Part shown: positions 46,325-54,696 of the stretch, in pieces
How the letters are laid out: every line of letters starts with the position of its first letter
How positions within the stretch are numbered: the first letter of the stretch is position 1
Origin: Bacteroidota bacterium
Lineage (GTDB): Bacteria > Bacteroidota > Ignavibacteria > Kapaibacteriales > UBA2268
Direction of reading: 5' to 3'
Assembly (NCBI GenBank): GCA_029974985.1
Contig: JARKQC010000097.1
Coordinates: 1 to 64,000, forward strand
DNA length: 64,000 bases
The notes under the pieces: model-generated
Databases searched by the model: none
Told to the model about the DNA's origin: nothing
Seen by the model: the letters and a program-made list of their open reading frames with translations, nothing else
Program-made: the position numbers and the translations under genes

Positions 46325-47794
46325 TTAGAATGGTTCGTCGTCATCAATGTGTTCAAGCGACTCTGCATATTCATAAGATTCAATTGGTTTATCTTCGGGC
46401 ATATCCACATATTGAATAGCAAGATTTTCAAATCTTGCATAATTTTTTTGAAATGCAAGTCTAACAGTGCCAGTAGGTCCGTTTCTTTGCTTACCAATGA
46501 TTAATTCTGCGGTACCTTCTGTTGGTGTTTTATTTGCGTCGTCATAGTGCATTTGCCCATATACTTCGGGGCGATTTACAAACATTACAACGTCGGCATC
46601 TTGCTCTATAGAGCCAGACTCGCGTAAATCAGATAGCATTGGGCGTTTATCTGTTCGATTATCAACTGAACGATTTAATTGTGCTAATGCGATTACGGGT
46701 ATATCGAGTTCTTTTGCAATTTGTTTTAATGATGCAGAAATTAATGATATTTCACGCTCTCTACTTTCGGATTTAGGCGCCATAATAAGTTGCAAATAAT
46801 CAACTATTACTAATTGAATTTGATGTTCAGCTTTTAAACGACGGCATTTTGCACGTAATTCCATAATTGGTAGCATCGGGCTATCGTCTATATATAATGG
46901 TGCATTAGATAAACGTCCTAAGCCTTTTATAATTTGCTCATCTTCTTGATGACTAATTCTTCCAGTTCTTAATTTTTGCTGGTCTATCCTTGATTCTGAA
47001 CTTAATAATCTTATTACAAGTTGCATCGAAGCCATTTCTATCGAAAAAAATGCAGTTGGAATATTATATTGCATTGACACATTCCTTGCTATTGACAAGG
47101 CAAGTGCAGTTTTTCCCATTGACGGTCTAGCCGCAATTATTATTAAATCAGATTTTTGGAAACCTCCAAGATAATAATCGAGTTCTTTAAATCCCGAAGG
47201 AGTACCCGTTAAACCTTTTTGGTCTCTTACCATAAGTTTTGCAATCATATCATAGGCATCTTTTGTTAGCTTGTTAATACCTACATAGCTTTTTCGGAGT
47301 CTTTTTTCAGCAATTTCAAAAATATATTTTTCTGCTTTATCTACTTCTTCGAGTGCGTCAGTAGAATCATCATAAGCATTTGCAATTATTGTTCCAGCAG
47401 TATTTATTAGCAATCGTTTCAAATATCTTTCTTGAACTATTCTTGCGTGTTGCTCGACATTTGCACTCGTTGGAGTTGCTAAAGTTATATTTGATAAATA
47501 AACTATATCAACAATTTTCCGTTCGTCAAGGCTTTTTAATTCCTCGCTAACTGAAATAAAGTCGGGAGTTTCTGCTCGTTCAAAAATTTTGACTATTGCT
47601 TTAAAAATTAATTTATGTTTTTCTTGATAAAAGGAATCTTCGCTTAAATTTTCAATAGCTTTAGTTACTGCTACCCTATCAATCATCATTGCGCCGAGTA
47701 CTGCAAGCTCGGCTTCGTCGCTATGTGGTGGCACACGTCCCTGAATATCATTAGTTAAGCTATTGGAATTTATATTATTAGATTTTTTTGCCAT
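46325..47794 (-). CDS. dnaB: Replicative DNA helicase DnaB
   Basis: The hexameric helicase that unwinds DNA at the replication fork. The N-terminal primase-interacting domain begins PPHSDEAELAVLGAMMID (about 22-39). The C-terminal RecA-like domain contains Walker A ARPSMGKTALALSIARN, FFSIEMASMQLVIRLL, VIVDYLQLI and SDLRESGSIEQDADVVMFVNR. At 489 residues, with no intein, it is normal for the phylum. It is monocistronic, facing the E2 terminator. Confidence 0.97.
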   Translation of the reverse strand: MAKKSNNINSNSLTNDIQGRVPPHSDEAELAVLGAMMIDRVAVTKAIENLSEDSFYQEKHKLIFKAIVKIFERAETPDFISVSEELKSLDERKIVDIVYLSNITLATPTSANVEQHARIVQERYLKRLLINTAGTIIANAYDDSTDALEEVDKAEKYIFEIAEKRLRKSYVGINKLTKDAYDMIAKLMVRDQKGLTGTPSGFKELDYYLGGFQKSDLIIIAARPSMGKTALALSIARNVSMQYNIPTAFFSIEMASMQLVIRLLSSESRIDQQKLRTGRISHQEDEQIIKGLGRLSNAPLYIDDSPMLPIMELRAKCRRLKAEHQIQLVIVDYLQLIMAPKSESREREISLISASLKQIAKELDIPVIALAQLNRSVDNRTDKRPMLSDLRESGSIEQDADVVMFVNRPEVYGQMHYDDANKTPTEGTAELIIGKQRNGPTGTVRLAFQKNYARFENLAIQYVDMPEDKPIESYEYAESLEHIDDDEPF

Positions 47795-48013
47795 TTTTTA
47801 ATATTTTTTACTAAAATTGCTAAAAAAGAGTATGCAAAATGCAATTTTATTTTTAATAATTATTAACAACTTAAAAAAAAAAATGTTGATGAATTGTTGA
47901 AAAGTTTTTCTTTTCATATCAATTAATAAATATAACTATACTTTAAAAAAATATGATGTTTTATAAAGCGTTTCTTATTTTTTGAAAAATACAATCTTAA
48001 AAAATAACTTTAT

Positions 48014-49033
48014 ATGAAAACTATACTTGTTACTGGCGGAACGGGTTATATAGGTTCGCACACAACTATTGAATTACAAAAATTGGGTTTTAATGTTGTT
48101 ATTATAGATAATTTATCTAATTCTGATATTAAATCTTTAGAAAGAATTAAAAGCATTACTGGTATTGAAGCAAAATTCGAGTATGGTGATGTTTGCGATA
48201 AATCTTTTTTAGATAACATTTTTCAAAAATATGAAATTTCTTCTATAATTCATTTCGCAGCTTACAAAGCAGTTGGCGAATCGGTCAGTAAACCAATTTC
48301 ATATTATAGCAATAATCTAATTAGCTTGATGAATATTCTCGAAACTATGACAAAACATAGTGTCAAAAATTTGATTTTTTCATCATCTTGCACTGTATAT
48401 GGTCAGCCCGATATTTTGCCCGTTACAGAAGAAACAGAATTGAAGCCCGCTAATTCACCTTATGGAAATACAAAAAAAATTAGTGAGGATATTATTATTG
48501 ATTTTATTAATTCAGGTGCAGATATTAGAGCCGTAATTCTAAGATATTTTAATCCCGTTGGTGCGGATATGAGTGGCAAAATAGGTGAATTACCACAAGG
48601 AATTCCAAATAACTTAATGCCATATATTACTCAAACTGCTCTGGGTATTAGAGAGAAATTAATGGTATTTGGAAATGATTATAATACAAATGACGGCACT
48701 GCAATTAGAGATTATATTCACGTTAGCGATTTAGCGAATGCTCATATTTCTGCTATGAATTATCTAAATGATAAGCCTACGAAATTTTATGACATTTTTA
48801 ATGTTGGAACGGGTGAAGGCTACTCAGTTATGCAGGTAATTAACAGTATAAATAAATTTCTTACTAGTCCTCTTCCATACCAAATTACAGAAAGAAGACA
48901 GGGCGATATTGAAAAAATTTGGGCAGACCCCTCGAAAGCTAATGAAATTTTAAAATGGCAACCAATTTATTCCATTGATGATATGACATCATCGGCACTA
49001 AATTGGGAAAAATTTTTAAGACAAGATAAATAG
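48014..49033 (+). CDS. galE: UDP-glucose 4-epimerase GalE
   Basis: A short-chain dehydrogenase with the NAD motif GGTGYIGSHT (about 7-16), catalytic SSSCTVYG and YGNTK (Tyr-x3-Lys), and conserved YFNPVGAD, GNDYNTNDGTAIRDYIHVSDLA and NVGTGEGYSV blocks. It interconverts UDP-glucose and UDP-galactose for surface glycans. At 339 residues it is normal length. It is divergent from dnaB across a 219-base AT-rich gap and lies 27 bases before bamD. Confidence 0.96.
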   Translation: MKTILVTGGTGYIGSHTTIELQKLGFNVVIIDNLSNSDIKSLERIKSITGIEAKFEYGDVCDKSFLDNIFQKYEISSIIHFAAYKAVGESVSKPISYYSNNLISLMNILETMTKHSVKNLIFSSSCTVYGQPDILPVTEETELKPANSPYGNTKKISEDIIIDFINSGADIRAVILRYFNPVGADMSGKIGELPQGIPNNLMPYITQTALGIREKLMVFGNDYNTNDGTAIRDYIHVSDLANAHISAMNYLNDKPTKFYDIFNVGTGEGYSVMQVINSINKFLTSPLPYQITERRQGDIEKIWADPSKANEILKWQPIYSIDDMTSSALNWEKFLRQDK

Positions 49034-49060
49034 ATTTTTTTATTTAAAAATTAAGTAATT

Positions 49061-49813
49061 ATGAAAATTAAATCAATTATATTTTTTATATTTTTTTCAA
49101 TATTAGTTGCTAATTGTGGTGGCACAAAAACCCCCGAAAATATTAGCGCTGAACAAGTTTATAACAAAGGTTTAGAGCTTTTTCATCAAGGAGAATATTT
49201 AGAGGCAAAGAGTTATTTTGATATAATAAAATTACAATACCCCGCGAGTCAATATGCAGATAAAGCTCAATATTATTTATCGGAGGTATATTTTAAACGC
49301 GAAGAATATATCTTGGCGGCATATAATTATAGTACTTTGCGACGAATATATCCCGGTAGCCAATATAGTAAAGAAAGTATGTATAAAAATGCCTTGTGCT
49401 ATTATTTACTTTCACCAACTTATGATCGTGATCAAGAATATACCAAAAAAGCTATCGAAGCATTTATGGAATTTCAATATCTTTATCCAGATGATTCCTT
49501 AAATATTGAATCTTCTAATAGAATTAAAGAATTAAGAAACAAGCTCGCTTATAGAGAATTTTTTACTGCCGAATTATATAGAAAAATGGATAGCCCAAAG
49601 TCTGCTGTAGTATATTTTGATTTAGTAATTAATAATTATAGCGATTCGGATTATTATGAATTGGCTTATATTGGAAAAATTGATGCTCTTTATTATATGA
49701 AAAAATATGATTTATTAACAAGTGCTATAAGAGCATATAATACAAATTTTCCAAATGGAAAAGCAGTAAATTCTAATAATAATATTTTAAAAGAGATTTC
49801 AAATATTAAATAA
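49061..49813 (+). CDS. bamD: Outer-membrane assembly lipoprotein BamD
   Basis: The lipoprotein signal (lipobox VANC, Cys about 19) is followed by five TPR-like helical pairs (VYNKGLELFHQGEYLEAKSYF and onward), ending at residue 250. The spacing and the QYADKAQYYLSEVYFKREEYILAAYNY block are those of BamD (YfiO), the essential lipoprotein of the Bam complex that inserts beta-barrel proteins into the outer membrane. An organism with so many predicted barrels needs it. Confidence 0.9.
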   Translation: MKIKSIIFFIFFSILVANCGGTKTPENISAEQVYNKGLELFHQGEYLEAKSYFDIIKLQYPASQYADKAQYYLSEVYFKREEYILAAYNYSTLRRIYPGSQYSKESMYKNALCYYLLSPTYDRDQEYTKKAIEAFMEFQYLYPDDSLNIESSNRIKELRNKLAYREFFTAELYRKMDSPKSAVVYFDLVINNYSDSDYYELAYIGKIDALYYMKKYDLLTSAIRAYNTNFPNGKAVNSNNNILKEISNIK

Positions 49814-49821
49814 TAGAGTTA

Positions 49822-50367
49822 CTAATGCTCTATTCTTCCAACAGAAGCAAGTTTTTTCATAAAATAACTTTCAAATATAGATTGTTTTATTACTCCCGAT
49901 TTTGTTGAAGCGTGAATCATATATCCATCGCCAACATAAATTCCAACGTGGCTAATAGATGAGTTATTTTTGAAAAATAATAAATCACCGGGTTTTTTCT
50001 CTACAAAATCAATTTGTTTTGCATATTCAAATTGTTGCTGAGATGTTCGAGGTAAGGTCTCACCTGCTTTTAAATACACTTGATAAACTAATGCTGAACA
50101 ATCAACTCCCTCGCGACTATTTCCACCATATTTATATGGTGTTCCAATCCAAGTTTCAGCCTCTTCGACAATTTGATTTTTATCAATATCATTAATATAA
50201 ATTTTATCTATATTAGAGTTCTTATCATTTTTCTCTTTATTTTTTATTGATTTAGAAGTTTTAATAGATTTATTCGATGAAAATCTAATACTCGATTGAC
50301 AAGACTGAATAAGAATTGCAAGAAATATTAGAAAAAATATGCTTTTATATGATTTTAAAAATTTCAT
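49822..50367 (-). CDS. NlpC/P60 lipoprotein (peptidoglycan endopeptidase)
   Basis: A lipobox (IQSC, Cys about 23) and a charged linker lead to an NlpC/P60 domain (about 70-181). The catalytic Cys lies in SREGVDCSALVYQVY, His in SSISHVGIYVGDGYMIHAS, with GTPYKYGG before them. Such enzymes cleave peptide cross-links or stems of peptidoglycan. It is preceded 5 bases upstream by a 34-residue membrane-protein gene, probably in one transcript. Confidence 0.92.
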   Translation of the reverse strand: MKFLKSYKSIFFLIFLAILIQSCQSSIRFSSNKSIKTSKSIKNKEKNDKNSNIDKIYINDIDKNQIVEEAETWIGTPYKYGGNSREGVDCSALVYQVYLKAGETLPRTSQQQFEYAKQIDFVEKKPGDLLFFKNNSSISHVGIYVGDGYMIHASTKSGVIKQSIFESYFMKKLASVGRIEH

Positions 50368-50372
50368 TTTTT

Positions 50373-50477
50373 TTATATTGATTTATGATTTCTATATGTT
50401 GAAAAATCACTAAATATCATAATAAGACCTATCAAAGATATCAATATAAAAAATGCTTTTAGAAAAAACTCATTCAT
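50373..50477 (-). CDS. Small single-pass membrane protein, 34 aa
   Basis: On the minus strand ATG at 50477 opens a 34-residue frame: a short polar start (MNEFFLK), one hydrophobic helix (AFFILISLIGLIMIF) and a charged tail (STYRNHKSI). A very strong Shine-Dalgarno sequence GGGGGA lies 7 bases before the ATG, exceptional in this AT-rich DNA, and the stop is only 5 bases before the NlpC/P60 gene. Both facts argue for a real gene of the same operon. Function is unknown. A regulator or partner of the lipoprotein is possible. Confidence 0.6.
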   Translation of the reverse strand: MNEFFLKAFFILISLIGLIMIFSDFSTYRNHKSI

Positions 50478-50695
50478 TTTTGATTCCCCCATTATTAAAA
50501 TAAATATTATTTTTCTTTTAAAATTAATATCAAAATTTATGCCGTTTTGATAATTATATAAAAATATAATTTTGATTTTATATTAAAAAAAATTAAATTT
50601 TTTTTTAACAATGGTGTTTTATAATTTTGTAGATAAGATATTTTTTCTTTTATTTGTAATCAAAATGTTGTTTTTTCTTACAAATTGTATTAGTA

Positions 50696-51853
50696 ATGAA
50701 TGAAAAACGAATTTGTATAAGATGTAAAAGCCCAGATATAGTAAAACATGGTCTTACTTTGAAAGGTACTCAACGATTTAGATGTTTATCTTGTAATAAA
50801 ACTTGGACCATAAAAAAAGAAATTAAAGAAAAAAATAAGTATTCTCAAATTTCTAAAATTTCTGAATTATATTTAGATGGGCGAACTTCTCGTGAGCTTG
50901 CAAAAATATATCCAACATCACCCGTAAGAATAAATTCGATGATAAGACAATTTTTATCATCAAGTCCAAATTGGCACGATTATATTGATAATTTATTAAG
51001 TGAAAAGTGCCATAAAAATCCAAAACAAATTTATTTATCTGGTAAAAAATTCTACTGTTCTTGGAATAATCCGGATTTTAATGAGATGTTTGTAGCTTTC
51101 GCAATTGATTCAATGACGGGATTTATACTTGCTTATAATGTATGTTTTGGTGAGTCACATCATATTTGGGTTGAATTACTAAACAATTTAAAAGAAAGAA
51201 ACATCAATACAAATTTTTTTCTTACAAATGGCTCTGAAATAAGTATTAATGCAGTAAGTCAAACATTCCCCGAATCTGATATAAAAATTTCTTATCATAG
51301 AAATTATCGCGATAAAGAACTTGCTTGCTGTTTGTCCAGATCATCGCCTGAAAACAAGCTTATTAATGATGCAGTAAGAATATATTTTTCTTTAAATAAT
51401 CAAAATATTGCTCACGAGCTTGGCTTGAAAGATGAAAATATGCTTTTGGAATATTTGTTATCTATTCAAGATGAATTTCTTGAAATTGTAAAATTAAGAC
51501 TTTTTTATCGTACTAAATTATATAATGATAGCTTACCAATCTTATTCAAAAAGAGATTTGAAAAATTTCATTTACTAAAAGATGACCCTAATCCAATTAT
51601 AAATAGTTGGGTTGCAAAGCAAATGCTTAGTAAAGATGAAAATGGTCTTACCCGCTTAGCATTATTTACACAAGATTATTCTAAATTAAATTTCGATGAT
51701 TTTATAAATAATAATATTAATAAGCCAAATTTTCGACATAGTAAAAAAGTTCAGAACCGTCTTTTACTCGAAGTCGTTGCTCGCTGTTTAGAATTACCAA
51801 TTTTTACTAATGAATGTCAATTCGATTTTGATAAATGTTGTTTAGTTAGCTAA
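50696..51853 (+). CDS. Transposase-derived protein with zinc ribbon and degenerate DDE domain
   Basis: The N-terminus is a zinc ribbon (CIRCKSPDIVKHG, then QRFRCLSCNKTW) followed by a helix-turn-helix (about 45-80), as in IS1 InsA or IS1249-type (IS256-like) transposases. The middle has a transposase-like AFAIDSMTGFILAYNV with Asp138. The second acidic position reads LTNGSE (Asn178 in place of the expected TDG), and the ELDE-like first motif of IS1 is absent. I see no terminal inverted repeats or target duplications around it, and the frame is intact over 385 residues. It may be a domesticated DNA-binding protein, or a decayed insertion sequence that happens to have an open frame. Confidence 0.65.
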   Translation: MNEKRICIRCKSPDIVKHGLTLKGTQRFRCLSCNKTWTIKKEIKEKNKYSQISKISELYLDGRTSRELAKIYPTSPVRINSMIRQFLSSSPNWHDYIDNLLSEKCHKNPKQIYLSGKKFYCSWNNPDFNEMFVAFAIDSMTGFILAYNVCFGESHHIWVELLNNLKERNINTNFFLTNGSEISINAVSQTFPESDIKISYHRNYRDKELACCLSRSSPENKLINDAVRIYFSLNNQNIAHELGLKDENMLLEYLLSIQDEFLEIVKLRLFYRTKLYNDSLPILFKKRFEKFHLLKDDPNPIINSWVAKQMLSKDENGLTRLALFTQDYSKLNFDDFINNNINKPNFRHSKKVQNRLLLEVVARCLELPIFTNECQFDFDKCCLVS

Positions 51854-51956
51854 TTTACGTATTAGAATAATTTTTTTTTAAATATCACAATAATAATTTA
51901 TCGTTATTTTTGCTTTCTATTATATTGTCATATAATTTTAACTCGAAAGTTAATTT

Positions 51957-53045
51957 ATGAAAAAAATCGGATTTTTTAACTCAATAAAAACTTGGGGTGG
52001 CGGAGAGAAATGGTATTACGATGCTACTAAATATTTTTTAAATAAGGGCTTTGAAGTACATTTTTTTTTAACAAAAGATAGCGAACTTCACAATAGATTA
52101 ATGCAATTTGAAAATGTAATTTTCCATTTTGTTAAAATTTCTAATTTATCATTTATTAATCCTTTTAAACAAAATAAATTAAATAAAATATTTGCAAATA
52201 TTGGAATTAATCATCTAATTATCAACTTATCAAAAGATTTAAAAATTGCCGCTTACTCTGCTAAAAAAGCAAATATTAATCGTATTATTTACTTACGAAC
52301 AATACCTATACCTATTAAAAATACTTTTTTAAATAGATATATTTTTAATAATTTTTTAACTGATATAATTGTTAATTCGAAAGCAACAAAAGAGTCTATT
52401 CTAAATAATAATAATAAAATTATTTCTGAAAATAAAATTAAAGTTATCTATAATCCTATTAATTGTGATGAGTTTATTAATAGACCATTTGAATTATTAT
52501 ATAAAAAAAATCCAGAAGAGATTGTAATTGGCTCTCTTGGGCGTCTTACAAGTGAAAAAAATCATAAATTTTTAATTTATTTATCTATTGCTTTAAATAA
52601 AAATAATATTAAGCACAAAATTCTCATTGGTGGTAAAGGTGCATTAGAAAATGAATTAATATCATTAATAAACGAAAATAGTTTAAATGATAATATTATA
52701 ATGGCGGGATTTATTGATAATGTTAAAGATTTATTATGTTCTTGTGATATTTTTGTACTTCCGAGTTTATTTGAAGGATTTGGATATGCAATTGTCGAAG
52801 CTTTTTTATGCGAATTACCAATAATTGCATTTAATACCACAAGTATTCCAGAAATTATACAAAATAATGAATCTGGATATATTATTGATATAAATTCAAT
52901 TGAACAAGCTGTAGAAAAAATTAATATTTTACAGGGAAATATTTCATTAAGGCAAGAAATGGGAATTATTGGAAAAAAATTTGTAATAAAGAATTTTTCT
53001 GAAAATGTTATAATGAATCAATTATCAATTTATTTATTTTCATAA
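51957..53045 (+). CDS. GT4-family glycosyltransferase
   Basis: A GT-B fold protein. The N-terminal half holds GGGEKWYYDATKYF, and the C-terminal half IGSLGRLTSEKNHKFLI, the donor-binding stretch and LPSLFEGFGYAIVEAF with the E-x7-E motif of family 4. At 362 residues it is normal. It probably adds a sugar to a surface glycan or lipid carrier from a nucleotide-sugar donor. The protein is even richer in Asn, Ile and Lys than its neighbours. It stands alone, 100 bases after the transposase-derived gene. Confidence 0.88.
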   Translation: MKKIGFFNSIKTWGGGEKWYYDATKYFLNKGFEVHFFLTKDSELHNRLMQFENVIFHFVKISNLSFINPFKQNKLNKIFANIGINHLIINLSKDLKIAAYSAKKANINRIIYLRTIPIPIKNTFLNRYIFNNFLTDIIVNSKATKESILNNNNKIISENKIKVIYNPINCDEFINRPFELLYKKNPEEIVIGSLGRLTSEKNHKFLIYLSIALNKNNIKHKILIGGKGALENELISLINENSLNDNIIMAGFIDNVKDLLCSCDIFVLPSLFEGFGYAIVEAFLCELPIIAFNTTSIPEIIQNNESGYIIDINSIEQAVEKINILQGNISLRQEMGIIGKKFVIKNFSENVIMNQLSIYLFS

Positions 53046-53503
53046 TTTAAAATCTATTAATCTATAAAAATTATTATTCATATAATTATTGAATTTATAC
53101 TAACTATCAAAGGTATTAGCAATAACTAAATTATTATATTAATTTTTGGGCTTTTAATCTACTTTATAAAACACATATTTTTTATTTATTGATTTACACT
53201 ATTTACTAATTTTCAAAAATCATATTAAAGTATAATTATACTTATAACTTAAATATCATACTTTATAATATCTATATTTTATAATATGTTAATATCAATA
53301 TTTAACAATATTTAAAAAATAAATTTTATAAATCTAATCATATTTAGTCTTGTATAATATTATATTTATTGCTCGCTGAACATTAAATAAAAATTAATTT
53401 TTTTTTAAATTAACATTTTTTTAAATTTACATATATGAATTTTATAATATTTAAAAATTAATTGTATTTTTTACTATTTATAGATTTTTTTTTGGAGATT
53501 TTT
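53046..53503 (+). promoter_or_regulatory. AT-rich leader of the cytochrome cluster, with a palindrome
   Basis: This 458-base gap is unusually long here. It contains the perfect 16-base palindrome AAGTATAATTATACTT at 53228-53243 and the ribosome site GGAG before 53504. No open frame is convincing; the frame from 53462 is an upstream extension. I see no clear -33/-7 promoter. A regulator binding the palindrome could control the cytochrome genes. Confidence 0.4.
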
Positions 53504-54577
53504 ATGAATACATTTTCAACAAAATTTGTTACTTTATTAGTAACAATGGCTTTAGTAAGTATGTCCTTTTTTATGATTGGTTGCGAAGGACCAAGCGGAA
53601 AAGATGGTAAAGATGGTGCAAATGGCGCTAACGGTCAAGAACAATGTGGTACTTGCCATAATTCATCATCTGTGCTTGTTGCAAAACAAATACAATGGGC
53701 AAACTCAATGCACTCAGATAATTCATTACTTACTCACAATGAAAAAAATTGTGTAGTATGCCATACAAATGACGGTTTTCATGAGTTTTTGAAAACTGGT
53801 AATTTAACAGTAGAAAAAGATATTGCAAATCCAACTGGCCAAACTTGCCGTACTTGCCATAAAATCCATGACAAATATTCAGAAGAAGATTGGTCTTTAA
53901 CTACTACTGGCGAAGTTAAATTCAGAGGTAGTGGAGCTACATTCAACTTTGGTAAATCAGCAGTATGCGCTTCTTGCCATCAATCTTATGCTGCAATACC
54001 AGCAGATTTAAGTGCTGAAAAAATTAAAGATGCTTCAGCTACATTTAAAATTGCATCAAAATATTGGGGACCTCATTATAGCACAGCGGCAGACATGTTT
54101 GCAGCAACTGGTGCAATCGAAATCGAAGGACCAGAAACTTATTCAAAAACGTTTGTTCACCAAAATGTTATTAAAAATTCTTGTGTAGATTGCCACATGG
54201 CAGAGCCTTATGCAGCAGTTGCTGGTGGTCATACAATGAAGATGTCATATCCTCAATATGGTGCAAATGCAAGTTATATGGCTGCTTGTGCAAGTTGCCA
54301 CCCAGACTTAAAGAACTTTAACTATAAAAATGTTCAAACAGACGTTAAAGGTTTATTAACTGAACTTCGTTTGAAATTAGTTGAGAAAAAATTAATTGAT
54401 ACTACTACAAGTCATGGTGCTTATTTACACGATTTAGCAATACCCGGAACTTATCCAGCAAAAGATATAGCTGTTCTTTATAATTATAAATGGGCAAGCT
54501 CTGATGGTAGCTGGGGCGTTCATAATCCTAAATATTTAAAAGCTGTTATCAAAAATTCACTTAATGCATTGCAATAA
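53504..54577 (+). CDS. Hexaheme c-type cytochrome lipoprotein with collagen-like linker
   Basis: I chose ATG at 53504 because GGAG lies just before it and it gives a clean lipoprotein signal (FMIGC, Cys27). Six collagen-like Gly-x-y triplets follow (residues 29-46), then six heme-binding motifs: CGTCH (48-52), CVVCH, CRTCH, CASCH, CVDCH, CASCH. The end contains GVHNPKY, a motif shared by NrfA-like and other multiheme cytochromes. It is a membrane-anchored electron carrier facing the periplasm or the surface. The substrate is unknown. A terminator follows, so this gene may be expressed apart from the barrel gene. Confidence 0.92.
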   Translation: MNTFSTKFVTLLVTMALVSMSFFMIGCEGPSGKDGKDGANGANGQEQCGTCHNSSSVLVAKQIQWANSMHSDNSLLTHNEKNCVVCHTNDGFHEFLKTGNLTVEKDIANPTGQTCRTCHKIHDKYSEEDWSLTTTGEVKFRGSGATFNFGKSAVCASCHQSYAAIPADLSAEKIKDASATFKIASKYWGPHYSTAADMFAATGAIEIEGPETYSKTFVHQNVIKNSCVDCHMAEPYAAVAGGHTMKMSYPQYGANASYMAACASCHPDLKNFNYKNVQTDVKGLLTELRLKLVEKKLIDTTTSHGAYLHDLAIPGTYPAKDIAVLYNYKWASSDGSWGVHNPKYLKAVIKNSLNALQ

Positions 54578-54601
54578 GTTGTGAATTAGTTTTTTTTAAA
54601 A

Positions 54602-54640
54602 GGGAGAGGGGTATTATTCTTTCTCTCCCATTTTTTTTTT
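54602..54640 (+). terminator. Terminator after the hexaheme gene
   Basis: GGGAGAG (54602-54608) pairs with CTCTCCC (54623-54629), followed by an A and ten T. GC-rich for this region and so probably efficient. Confidence 0.88.
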
Positions 54641-54696
54641 ATTTATTTAAATAAAAAATGTAATCGTCAATGTATTATAAAATTAAAGAGATAAAT

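Noticed and set aside
46276..46497. Short minus-strand frame over the dnaB 3' end
   Set aside because: Lies on the dnaB strand in another frame over conserved dnaB codons; no ribosome site; shadow of the gene.
50590..51957. Insertion-sequence ends around the transposase-derived gene
   Set aside because: Compared the flanks for inverted and direct repeats and found none beyond chance similarity.
53462..53503. N-terminal extension of the hexaheme cytochrome
   Set aside because: It would place an extra hydrophobic stretch before the lipoprotein signal and has no ribosome site, while GGAG precedes 53504.
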